Under the pieces are notes generated by a model, which was given only the letters and a program-made list of their open reading frames with translations, was not told the origin of the DNA and did no database searches. From an uncultured Flavobacteriales bacterium (lineage in GTDB: Bacteria; Bacteroidota; Bacteroidia; Flavobacteriales; Crocinitomicaceae): a stretch of 6,539 bases of DNA. The stretch covers positions 1 through 6,539 of the forward strand of contig CAMPIU010000177.1 of assembly GCA_946886545.1 (NCBI GenBank), given 5' to 3'. Each line of letters starts with the position of its first letter. The stretch's first letter is position 1. The translations under genes were made by a program, and so were the position numbers. Below, in pieces: positions 1 to 6,539 of the stretch.

Positions 1-1
1 C

Positions 2-2560
2 TTTAATAGTCAAACGTATACATTCAACGGCTCTTTCAACAAGTCGGTTAAGGCAGCGGAAAGTATAAATATAAAACCAAGCAATTTTCACGCCGGAGCG
101 TTTTCAACTTCAGGGAAATTGGTTTTGAAGATTGAAAAATCTCCGTTTGATATTCTATTAATGAACTATTCCGATTTAAATGCTGTTGGTAGATTGGAAA
201 AGTTGGAGCTTGGTATAACACTTCCAAGTTCAGTTTCGACTTATGTAAATAACTTCATAGCGAAACAACTCAATCCAAATTTAAGTATTGACCCATCACT
301 TATTTTAAATCCTTTTCTGGAATGGGAATTGGATGTAGAAGCAATTTTTGTACATCCAGCTACCGGGTATACAAAAGTAATTGATGGATTTTTCACAAGA
401 GATTATGTCAGAAATACTTCTACTAATTTGTGGGATGATCTAAATACACCGTATCCCATGAGGGTTCGCTTTGCTCCTCCAAATAACGGTGAATGGAAAT
501 GCTATGTTTTGGTAAAAACGAACAACGTAACAGTTGCGACCTCTAGTGAGTTTAGATTCAATGTAGTTGAATCTGGAAGCAAAGGATATGTATGGGTAGC
601 AGATAATAAACGAAATTTAAAACGAAACGGACAGTATATTTTTCCGGTGGGGCAAAACTTCCCCTACCCTTTCACTTATGTGAATGATTATGATAATGTT
701 AACATTACACCGACCACTACTCATTTAAATGCTAAAGTGGATGCGTGGGTAGAGTATCTGAAAGATATTTCCGATTATGCTCAACTTGGAGGACGTTTTA
801 TTCGAACGATTCAAAATCCAAATTCGAGTTTGATCGAATTTGAAAAGAAAGGAAATTATTTTGACCGCTTGCATTATGCGTGGGAACAAGATAATCTAAT
901 GGATCTTTGTAAACAATATGACATCCTCGTTATGTTTAACCTAATGCACCAAAATGGTTTCCAAATGAGGGCTGAAGGAAATATTACTAAATGGGATTGG
1001 GATCGCTGGTGGGACATCGGTGGCACTGTTGTTTATGATAACACGGACCAATACCCAGTAAATTGCTATAATGACAATCCGGGTCCAAATGGTAAAAAAG
1101 CCTATGAATGCTTTGTGAATGAGAATGATTTGAAGTATCACGAACAACGTACACGGTATTACATAGCGAGATACGGTTATTCGACCCAGATTTATGAATT
1201 TGAAATCCTTTCTGAGCCATATCATTTGGATCAGAAAACTGTAGAGGGTGTCGTAGCTCAAGAACCATATCTTGATCCTTCAAACCCACTTCATAATCCA
1301 GTAATAAACGCAGTTGGTGTGTATCAATCGAGAATCAGTAATTATATTCGAAATACCATGAACCATTACGAGCATTTGATTGGGATTAATGCAATCACTC
1401 CTGCTTGGAATAAGAATGAAAGTCAAATTGTAATGGATGATAGTAGGCACAGTTCCAATATTGATATTATCGGAATTAACCCATATCAGAATCCACCTGA
1501 CAATCTTCTACTTTCAGACATTTATGCATTAAATGAGGCTTCTTTGGCAAAGATGATACAGTTTTTCGGTAATTCTGGTAACGGCAAACCTGTGATTATT
1601 TCAGAAGGGGGACATAATGGATTTCAAAATGGTGTGGATTGTGCAGACTTCAAAATGGAATTCGTAGACAATATGACCTTTGGTTTTCTTGGAGCCTGCG
1701 GGTTTAATATGTGGCATATATTGAAGGGCAATTACAATGGAATTTGGGAAAATCAGATTAATGTAAAGAATCATATGAACGGAAACGATGTGATTTCTAC
1801 CATTTCAAATGGTGGTGGTTTTTGGAATCACCGAAGAAGCAAGGAAAAGTTATATGTGTCTCATGAGGTTCCATTGAAAGAAACCCAAATGTATATTTCA
1901 GCTGACCAAGAGAAAGCGGTTGGATATGTCCGTAATAGGACTTATAATTATCAGACAACGGATGTTAATGGGTGCGGAATTCAATATGAGCATGAGTACA
2001 ATACATTTTATGATTTTTCATGGAATACTGGAATAAACAGGTTATATGCTGAAGGTCTAAAAAACAATACCGATTATCGTGTCCACTGGTATAGGGAAAA
2101 TAGTTGGATCAAAAGTGAATGCAGAAACACCACTCTTTCTGGTAAATTTGAGTTGGAATTTCCTGATTTAACTGTTAATCCATGGTATACAGGCACTAGT
2201 TTTAATCCGATCGTTTGGTTTGTGATCTACCAGGAGAATTGCCAAAGTGGTCTGGCACAAAGTGGAGGTATAGAAGAATACGAACATGTGTTGAAGAATA
2301 CTGAGAATCAAGAAATCTTTTTGATGGAATCAGACTATTCTCTTGGAATCAATCCCAACCCGATAATGAGAATGCAGGATTTGATAATTACTAGTCCAGT
2401 TAACCAAAATGTAATCTTTTCGAATTCTCAAGGAATGAAAATCAAGCAACTTACCATAGATGAAGGAAGAACTAATTTGAGTTTGAAGGATTTTGATACT
2501 GGGGTATATTATTTGTATTTTGAGGACAATAATAAGGTCATCAAATTAGTTGTACTTTAA
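2..2560 (+). CDS. Secreted glycoside-hydrolase-like protein (DUF5060-like domain + TIM barrel) with T9SS sorting domain; 5' partial
   Basis: The reading frame is open to the window's left edge, so the N-terminus and signal peptide lie outside; the TTG at 119 is not a real start. Residues here are counted from that TTG, with 39 more codons before it. Those codons carry a Bacteroidota surface motif (AAESINIKPSNFHAGAF). Residues ~65-150 resemble DUF5060, an Ig-like domain preceding glycoside hydrolases (MRVRFAPPNNGEWKCYV). Residues ~155-545 look like a clan GH-A-type (beta/alpha)8 barrel: NGQYIFPVGQNFPYP opens it, RYYIARYGYSTQIYEFEI leads into SEP with likely acid/base Glu366, and PVIISEGGHNG supplies likely nucleophile Glu496. 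Residues ~575-705 form a beta-rich domain containing RLYAEGLKNNTDYRVHWYR. Residues ~740-813 are a T9SS type A domain (INPNPI, then DTGVYYLYF). The inferred role is cleavage of an extracellular polysaccharide at the cell surface or outside; the substrate cannot be read. Ser365 replaces the usual Asn. The next gene follows after 11 bases. Confidence 0.8.
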   Translation, partial: FNSQTYTFNGSFNKSVKAAESINIKPSNFHAGAFSTSGKLVLKIEKSPFDILLMNYSDLNAVGRLEKLELGITLPSSVSTYVNNFIAKQLNPNLSIDPSLILNPFLEWELDVEAIFVHPATGYTKVIDGFFTRDYVRNTSTNLWDDLNTPYPMRVRFAPPNNGEWKCYVLVKTNNVTVATSSEFRFNVVESGSKGYVWVADNKRNLKRNGQYIFPVGQNFPYPFTYVNDYDNVNITPTTTHLNAKVDAWVEYLKDISDYAQLGGRFIRTIQNPNSSLIEFEKKGNYFDRLHYAWEQDNLMDLCKQYDILVMFNLMHQNGFQMRAEGNITKWDWDRWWDIGGTVVYDNTDQYPVNCYNDNPGPNGKKAYECFVNENDLKYHEQRTRYYIARYGYSTQIYEFEILSEPYHLDQKTVEGVVAQEPYLDPSNPLHNPVINAVGVYQSRISNYIRNTMNHYEHLIGINAITPAWNKNESQIVMDDSRHSSNIDIIGINPYQNPPDNLLLSDIYALNEASLAKMIQFFGNSGNGKPVIISEGGHNGFQNGVDCADFKMEFVDNMTFGFLGACGFNMWHILKGNYNGIWENQINVKNHMNGNDVISTISNGGGFWNHRRSKEKLYVSHEVPLKETQMYISADQEKAVGYVRNRTYNYQTTDVNGCGIQYEHEYNTFYDFSWNTGINRLYAEGLKNNTDYRVHWYRENSWIKSECRNTTLSGKFELEFPDLTVNPWYTGTSFNPIVWFVIYQENCQSGLAQSGGIEEYEHVLKNTENQEIFLMESDYSLGINPNPIMRMQDLIITSPVNQNVIFSNSQGMKIKQLTIDEGRTNLSLKDFDTGVYYLYFEDNNKVIKLVVL

Positions 2561-2571
2561 AATTGAAATCT

Positions 2572-3210
2572 ATGATCACTGTTTTCAGAATAATCTTGTC
2601 TATCTTAATTTTAATCTCGGTTTCATTTAGTTTTTCCCAGGAAATTGGAAAAAGATTCTCAGTAAATGCAAATTATAGTTTTGTTTATAATACGGAATTC
2701 GGCAAAAACTTCCATAATAATGGAATAAGTATTGGGTATAACATCAACAATTACATCAGACCGTTTATCGGTGCAGATTATTACGTTGTGGATGAGGATA
2801 ATTTGTATTATGGAAAACCCAGATTCAATAAAGTGGATTTGCAGATGGGTCTGGAAGGACGATTTTTTAAATCTAAGATGTTCAATTTGGTTTTGCAAAC
2901 AAAATTTGGAGTGGATATTTATTCTAATGCAAGAGATGAACCTGTTAAGTATCTTGAAATTCAGGATAATTTTTATGAGTATAACTATTTTGATGATTAC
3001 GCAAATGCTCACTTATCGGATGGTGTTTATAGCAATTCCCTATTTTGGAACAACAACTTATTATTTTCGGTTTACTATAAGTCTTTTGAATTGAAATTGG
3101 GACCTGGTTACCAATTGGGGTTTTTCAAATATAAAGACAAGAAAGGTTTGCATGAGAAGCAATTAGTTAGTAGTTATAAAGGAACAGTTTCTTTGACCTA
3201 TTACTTTTGA
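2572..3210 (+). CDS. Small outer-membrane beta-barrel-like protein with signal peptide
   Basis: This 212-residue protein is not recognised as a named family. Residues 1-22 form a signal peptide (MITVFRIILSILILISVSF) with probable cleavage after SFS, before Gln23. The mature part alternates polar and hydrophobic/aromatic residues in short strands, for example 51-72 (ISIGYNINNYIRPFIGADYY), 87-99, 103-117 and 163-186, separated by acidic or Asn-rich loops. It ends in strand VSLTYYF with a terminal Phe, as is typical of outer-membrane barrels inserted by BamA. This points to a small barrel of roughly 8 strands (inference). I chose ATG 2572, which places the signal peptide at the N-terminus; an in-frame TTG at 2563 would add three residues and is less likely. 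It begins 11 bases after the glycoside-hydrolase-like gene, so co-transcription is likely. It could be a structural or accessory surface protein; no catalytic motif is visible. Confidence 0.7.
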   Translation: MITVFRIILSILILISVSFSFSQEIGKRFSVNANYSFVYNTEFGKNFHNNGISIGYNINNYIRPFIGADYYVVDEDNLYYGKPRFNKVDLQMGLEGRFFKSKMFNLVLQTKFGVDIYSNARDEPVKYLEIQDNFYEYNYFDDYANAHLSDGVYSNSLFWNNNLLFSVYYKSFELKLGPGYQLGFFKYKDKKGLHEKQLVSSYKGTVSLTYYF

Positions 3211-3231
3211 AGAAAAAGAAGAAGTTGTCTC

Positions 3232-3251
3232 AAAAGAGATGGTCTCTTTTT
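3232..3251 (+). terminator. Probable intrinsic terminator after the GH/barrel gene pair
   Basis: An inverted repeat AAAAGAGA / TCTCTTTT (3232-3239 and 3243-3250) with loop TGG lies 21 bases after the stop codon at 3210. The arm ends in a run of five T. The stem has 8 pairs, only four of them G/C side by side with A/T, so it is weaker than the terminator at 5516. A competing fold pairs TCTC (3228-3231) with GAGA (3236-3239). The position after a gene and the T-run favour termination of the upstream unit. Confidence 0.55.
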
Positions 3252-3346
3252 CGTTTCAATCGTTTTTCAAAGCAGTTATTTTTGATTCGTGGTCATTTAG
3301 CAGTCCATTTTTGAGCTCATTTTAGGGCAATACAAATAAAATGGCT

Positions 3347-3364
3347 CTTTGATGTCTTTGATGT
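3347..3364. repeat. Perfect 9-base tandem duplication (CTTTGATGT x2)
   Basis: CTTTGATGT occurs twice head to tail at 3347-3355 and 3356-3364 with no mismatch. Its length is a multiple of three. In the minus-strand open frame 3300-3419 it encodes the duplicated residues in NIKDIKEP. The likely origin is slippage; no function is evident. Confidence 0.8.
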
Positions 3365-3635
3365 TCGGGATTTTTCTTCCCGTAAAAATATTATGATCTT
3401 CGCTTGTAATTTTGTCCCTCTAGTTAATCACTTTACCAATTGAACAAATTCTCTAGGTCTTTTATCATGTAGATTAAGAAAATGTGAAAATATACAACTG
3501 CTAATTCCGCAAGATTTGATTTATCTTTCATTTTAACGCACTTTTTTGAACCAGACTAAAATTCCATCATTTCACTAAGAGAATAAGGGATTCCGGAACG
3601 ATCAAATTATCAGAACTCACCTGTCATCCCGTTAT

Positions 3636-3663
3636 TTTGCCATCTATAAAGCAATTAAATTTT
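3636..3663 (+). promoter_or_regulatory. Weak candidate Bacteroidota-type promoter for the 3708 gene
   Basis: TTTG at 3636-3639 could be a -33 element, followed 16 bases later by TAAATTTT (3656-3663), one mismatch from the Bacteroidota -7 consensus TAnnTTTG. The spacing is slightly short. An alternative -7 box with one mismatch is TATTTTTA at 3684-3691, which would leave a very short leader. The sequence just before the start codon (AAATAAAAAACT) is A-rich with no Shine-Dalgarno sequence, as is usual in this phylum. Confidence 0.25.
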
Positions 3664-3707
3664 TTATTTCATTACTGATTCTTTATTTTTACATCAAATA
3701 AAAAACT

Positions 3708-5498
3708 ATGAGAAAAATATACTTAGGCTTATTTGCATTTGTTATTGCTGGTTCAGCTTCGGCTCAGCTAATGAACAAAAATTTGCGTAGTGCGCAGAAA
3801 ATACAAAACATCGGTGAAGTTCCTGCTAAGGTTAATCACAACTTAGAGAAGGCGGTTCCATTTTGGACAAACACTTTTACTGTTCCATCTGATTGGGTAA
3901 TTTCAAATGCCGGAGGTGCAGGATCACCAGCTCACACATCTGGTGACTGGGCTATCACAACTGATGTGAATGCTATTCCGGTAGCAGCTTTGGCGCCAGC
4001 AGGACATACAACTGCAGCAACAGGTTATGCATTGATCAACTCGGATGCAGCAGGAAGCGGTCAGACTCAAAATGCTACTATCGTTACTGCATCAGCAATT
4101 GACTGTAGCGGAAAAGCAAATGTTTCAATCATTTTCCAACAATCTACTCGTCATTACCAAGAGTTATATTATGTAGTTGTATCGAATGACGGTGGAACGA
4201 CATGGACAGATTTCCAGGTAAATACAGGTATGGCGGTTAATACAAACTCTGCAAACCCTGCTTTGGCTCAGGTGAATATTTCTTCAGTTGCAGCTAACCA
4301 GGCGAATGTAAAAGTTGGTTTCCGTTATGTTGGTGCTTATGACTGGTTCTGGGCAGTTGATGATGTAGAGTTAGTAGAGACTGACAACTATGATTTGGCA
4401 GCTACCGGATATTACTGGGGAGTTGAAGGAACTTGGGGTCCACGTTTACCGTACTACCAAACTCCAATCGCTCAAATCAATCCGATTCATTTTGCAGGAT
4501 TAGTTGAAAACAAAGGTGCTATGTCTCAAGCAGATATAACATTCACTGCTGGAATTGCTTCTGCAGGATACACAGGAACGAGCCCTCAAGGAACATTAGC
4601 TCCAAATCAAAGCGATACATTTGACATTGCTGCTACATTTACACCAGCTGCTTCAGTTGCCAGTTTCACTGTAACAGGTGCAACAACTTCAGGTCAAACA
4701 GATGCTAACCCAACTGACAATGCAGCTCCTGCTTTGGCGTTCGCTACAACTCAAACAACTTATGCACGTGATGCACAGACTATTCAAGCAGGATCATATA
4801 ACCAAGGTGCAGGATACGAAATGGGGAATATTTTTGATATTACTTCAAACCAAACTTTAACCGGTGTTGATGTATTTGTTGCAGCAACTTCAACTGTTGG
4901 ATGTCAAATCTACGGTTTGTTGTATACAATTGATGCTGGAACAGGTGACTTTGTTTACGGTCAGCCTACAGCTTTGCACACAGTTACTTCAGGAGAATTG
5001 GGGACAATGATTACACTTCCTTTAACCTCTTCATTCGGTTTAACTGCAGGTAATTCTTACTTATTGGTGGTTGGTTCTTACGGAGACGGTGGAGCTTCAG
5101 ATGATTTCGTTGTTGGAACTTCAGGTATTTCTGAGGCACAAACTACATTCTTTTTGGACGGAAATGAGAACCTAGGTACTTGGTACTACTCTACTTCCAC
5201 TCCAATGGTACGTATGAACTTCAGCACCAACTTATCTGTTGCTGAAAATGCAGCAAACGTTGATGTAAATGTATATCCTAACCCGGTTGTTGGTGAGGCT
5301 ACTGTCGAAGTGAACGGAGCTCTTGCTTCTTCAATCACAGTTGTTGACTTAGCTGGTAAAGTAGTTTACACTGCAAACGCAACTGAGGGTGCTTCTAAAG
5401 TATCATTCTCTACAGCTAACTTCTCTGCAGGAATTTACACTGTGAATGTTGCTACTGAAAAAGGAACAATTACTAAGAAAATGGTTGTTAAGAACTAA
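3708..5498 (+). CDS. Secreted beta-rich surface protein, choice-of-anchor-J-like domain, T9SS type A sorting domain
   Basis: This 596-residue protein starts with a clear signal peptide (MRKIYLGLFAFVIAGSASA, cleavage before Gln20), which fixes ATG 3708. Residues ~55-225 resemble the choice-of-anchor-J/MAM-like jelly-roll domains of T9SS cargo: SGDWAIT, IDCSGKANVSIIFQQ, VVVSNDGGTTWTDF (with one Asp-box-like SxDxGxTW at 159-166) and YDWFWAVDDVELVE. Residues ~228-345 look like an Ig/CARDB-type domain (IHFAGLVENKG). Residues ~350-505 form another beta-sandwich with GSYGDGGASDDF. Residues ~517-596 are a T9SS type A sorting domain (VYPNPVVGEATVEV, VVDLAGKVVY, SAGIYTVNV, basic end TKKMVVKN). The expected route is Sec export, T9SS passage across the outer membrane, removal of the C-terminal domain, and surface attachment or release. 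No catalytic motif is visible; adhesion, matrix or ligand binding is inferred. The gene stands alone between an intergenic gap and a strong terminator. Confidence 0.8.
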   Translation: MRKIYLGLFAFVIAGSASAQLMNKNLRSAQKIQNIGEVPAKVNHNLEKAVPFWTNTFTVPSDWVISNAGGAGSPAHTSGDWAITTDVNAIPVAALAPAGHTTAATGYALINSDAAGSGQTQNATIVTASAIDCSGKANVSIIFQQSTRHYQELYYVVVSNDGGTTWTDFQVNTGMAVNTNSANPALAQVNISSVAANQANVKVGFRYVGAYDWFWAVDDVELVETDNYDLAATGYYWGVEGTWGPRLPYYQTPIAQINPIHFAGLVENKGAMSQADITFTAGIASAGYTGTSPQGTLAPNQSDTFDIAATFTPAASVASFTVTGATTSGQTDANPTDNAAPALAFATTQTTYARDAQTIQAGSYNQGAGYEMGNIFDITSNQTLTGVDVFVAATSTVGCQIYGLLYTIDAGTGDFVYGQPTALHTVTSGELGTMITLPLTSSFGLTAGNSYLLVVGSYGDGGASDDFVVGTSGISEAQTTFFLDGNENLGTWYYSTSTPMVRMNFSTNLSVAENAANVDVNVYPNPVVGEATVEVNGALASSITVVDLAGKVVYTANATEGASKVSFSTANFSAGIYTVNVATEKGTITKKMVVKN

Positions 5499-5515
5499 AC
5501 TTCTTTCTAATACTG

Positions 5516-5550
5516 AAAAAGCCCTGACGATAAATGTCAGGGCTTTTTTT
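5516..5550 (+). terminator. Strong intrinsic terminator after the 3708 gene
   Basis: A perfect 8-bp stem GCCCTGAC / GTCAGGGC (5521-5528 and 5536-5543) encloses the 7-base loop GATAAAT and is followed by seven T (5544-5550). Five A precede the stem and can extend it by pairing with the T-run, so it could also act on the minus strand. It lies 17 bases after the stop codon at 5498 and separates the surface-protein gene from fabD. Confidence 0.93.
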
Positions 5551-5565
5551 ATCTCATGAAGTTAC

Positions 5566-5573
5566 TATATTTG
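5566..5573 (+). promoter_or_regulatory. Candidate -7 promoter element for fabD
   Basis: TATATTTG matches the Bacteroidota -7 consensus TAnnTTTG at every fixed base. It lies 23 bases before the fabD start codon, which would give a leader of roughly 15-18 bases. No clean TTTG/TTG -33 element is seen at the expected distance; that region is the T-run of the upstream terminator. The position between a strong terminator and a start codon supports it. Confidence 0.5.
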
Positions 5574-5596
5574 CCTCCTCGTTGAAAAATCAAATT

Positions 5597-6481
5597 ATGA
5601 AAGCATACGTATTCCCCGGACAAGGCGCCCAATTTTCAGGAATGGGAAAAGACCTTTACGATTCATCTGATCTGGCCAAACAATTATTTGCTCAAGCGAA
5701 TGAAATCCTTGGTTTTGATATTCAAAAAATTATGTTTGAAGGATCTGATGAAGAACTGAAACAAACGAAAGTAACACAACCAGCCATTTTCCTGCATTCA
5801 ACCATTTTGGCGGCATGTTTGGGAGATAGTTTCAAACCGGACATGGTTGCCGGACATTCATTGGGAGAAATTTCTTCATTGGTTGCGAACAAAACCCTTT
5901 CCTTTGAAGATGGTTTGCGTTTGGTTTCCAAAAGAGCTTTGGCTATGCAGGCAGCTTGTGAAGCAGTTCCGTCAACGATGGCTGCTATCCTCGGATTGGA
6001 AGACAACATAGTAGAAGATATTTGTAAATCCATTGATGGAATTGTGGTGGCAGCAAATTACAATTGCCCCGGACAATTAGTTATATCAGGTGCAATTCCT
6101 GCTGTGGAAGAAGCTTGCGCAAAATTAACTGAAGCAGGTGCAAAACGTGCAATGATCCTTCCTGTTGGCGGAGCTTTTCATTCACCATTGATGGAACCTG
6201 CAAAAGAAGAATTGGCTAAAGCGATTGAATCAACCACTTTCAGCAACCCGATTTGCCCGGTTTATCAAAACACTACGGCCTCTGCTGTAACAGATCCAAA
6301 TGAGATCAAGAAGAATTTGATCGAACAATTAACTGCACCTGTGCGCTGGACCCAAACCATGCAGCAAATGATCGCTGATGGCGCAACGGAAGTAATTGAG
6401 GTTGGACCAGGGAAAGTATTACAAGGACTATTCAAAAAGGTGGATCGTGCATTTCCTACATCAAGCGCAGAATTAATTTAA
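5597..6481 (+). CDS. fabD: Malonyl-CoA:acyl-carrier-protein transacylase (FabD)
   Basis: FabD moves the malonyl group from CoA to holo-ACP in the cytoplasm, supplying the extender unit for type II fatty acid synthesis. The protein is 294 residues, normal for the family. Visible motifs: N-terminal FPGQGAQFSGMG (6-17), the nucleophile elbow GHSLGE with catalytic Ser88, SKRALAMQ with the malonyl-carboxylate-binding Arg113, GGAFHSPLM with catalytic His195, IEQLTAPVRW with the conserved Gln244, and the C-terminal VIEVGPGKVLQGL. These correspond to E. coli Ser92, Arg117, His201 and Gln250. I chose ATG 5597 because the family begins at this MKAYVFPGQG; an in-frame ATG at 5534 lies inside the upstream terminator loop and stem and would add 21 unrelated residues. 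No other fab gene is visible here. The next gene starts 8 bases after the stop, so the two are probably co-transcribed. Confidence 0.97.
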   Translation: MKAYVFPGQGAQFSGMGKDLYDSSDLAKQLFAQANEILGFDIQKIMFEGSDEELKQTKVTQPAIFLHSTILAACLGDSFKPDMVAGHSLGEISSLVANKTLSFEDGLRLVSKRALAMQAACEAVPSTMAAILGLEDNIVEDICKSIDGIVVAANYNCPGQLVISGAIPAVEEACAKLTEAGAKRAMILPVGGAFHSPLMEPAKEELAKAIESTTFSNPICPVYQNTTASAVTDPNEIKKNLIEQLTAPVRWTQTMQQMIADGATEVIEVGPGKVLQGLFKKVDRAFPTSSAELI

Positions 6482-6489
6482 TTTATCGA

Positions 6490-6539
6490 ATGAAAAAGTC
6501 AACTTACTGCGCAGCATTGCTTGCTGTATTGATCATTGG
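6490..6539 (+). CDS. Start of an exported protein gene, 3' truncated by window end
   Basis: ATG at 6490 is followed by 15 more complete codons reading MKKSTYCAALLAVLIIG (the last residue inferred from GG). A Lys-Lys start followed by a hydrophobic stretch fits a Sec signal peptide or an N-terminal membrane anchor. The Cys at position 7 lies too early and in the wrong context for a lipobox. The start lies 8 bases after the fabD stop codon with no terminator between, so it probably shares the fabD transcript. The function cannot be told from this fragment. Confidence 0.6.
   Translation, partial: MKKSTYCAALLAVLII

Larger units (their letters stand above)
3252..3707. other. Long AT-rich intergenic region without a convincing gene
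   Basis: No open frame of useful length is seen on either strand. Contents noted: a 9-base tandem duplication (3347-3364), a 5-bp hairpin CGGGA/TCCCG (3366-3370 and 3378-3382) with no T-run after it on the + strand, and two short minus-strand frames (3300-3419, no start codon, and 3433-3531, 32 codons). Its right end must carry the promoter and leader of the gene at 3708. The length is large compared with the other gaps here, so a decayed gene or a small RNA cannot be excluded, but nothing directly shows one. Confidence 0.6.

Noticed and set aside
119..121. TTG as a start codon for the first gene
   Set aside because: The frame continues open upstream to base 2 with coding-like residues, and no signal peptide follows the TTG, although the T9SS tail requires one.
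159..166. An Asp-box-like SNDGGTTW in the T9SS surface protein (residue positions 159-166, not bases) as evidence for a sialidase
   Set aside because: Only a single copy is present, and this pattern is common in choice-of-anchor-J domains; a sialidase propeller would need several boxes and catalytic residues.
941..1289. Two minus-strand open frames of 106 and 100 codons opposite the glycoside-hydrolase-like gene
   Set aside because: They lie wholly inside a well-supported coding frame with recognisable motifs, overlap each other in different frames, and show no protein-family features.
2659..3094. Open frames on both strands overlapping the barrel-like gene
   Set aside because: The main frame has a signal peptide and a barrel-type C-terminus. 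The others are Ile/Met-rich by-products of AT-rich DNA.
3366..3382. Hairpin CGGGA/TCCCG as a terminator or small-RNA element
   Set aside because: The stem has only 5 bp and there is no T-run after it on the + strand; on the minus strand the following bases are GAAC, also not a T-run.
4678..4860. A 60-codon + strand frame inside the T9SS surface protein
   Set aside because: Gln/Leu-rich composition reflects the CAA/ACA-rich codons of the main frame; no start context or motif supports it.
5722..6033. A 103-codon minus-strand frame opposite fabD
   Set aside because: It is antisense to the catalytic core of a clear FabD and has no recognisable features.

Overview
The window looks like chromosomal DNA of a Bacteroidota member, most likely order Flavobacteriales (a Fluviicola/Crocinitomicaceae-like or related marine or freshwater lineage; the exact lineage is a guess). 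The basis is AT-rich DNA, A-rich leaders without Shine-Dalgarno sequences, a TAnnTTTG-type promoter element, and two proteins ending in type IX secretion system (T9SS) type A sorting domains. All recognised genes lie on the + strand.

Region 1 (1-3250) is a probable two-gene unit. The first gene is cut by the left edge of the window and encodes a large secreted multidomain protein: a fragment of a repetitive Bacteroidota surface motif, a DUF5060-like Ig-fold domain, a (beta/alpha)8 glycoside-hydrolase-like domain with two plausible catalytic glutamates, a C-terminal beta domain and a T9SS sorting domain. Eleven bases later begins a small signal-peptide protein that looks like an outer-membrane beta-barrel. 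A hairpin with a short T-run follows and probably ends the unit.

Region 2 (3251-3707) is about 450 bases without a convincing gene. It holds a perfect 9-base tandem duplication, short minus-strand open frames that may be a decayed gene or chance, and presumably the promoter of the next gene.

Region 3 (3708-5550) is a monocistronic-looking gene for a 596-residue secreted, beta-rich surface protein with a choice-of-anchor-J-like domain and a T9SS sorting domain. It is closed by a strong intrinsic terminator.

Region 4 (5551-6539) holds fabD (malonyl-CoA:ACP transacylase, fatty acid synthesis) behind its own probable promoter. Eight bases after fabD, the first codons of another exported protein run off the right edge. 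The two T9SS cargo genes and fabD do not form a single pathway. I see no mobile element, CRISPR array, tRNA or rRNA, and no clear sign of an undescribed system. The most interesting items are the GH-like enzyme with Ser in place of the usual Asn before the acid/base Glu, and its pairing with a small barrel protein.
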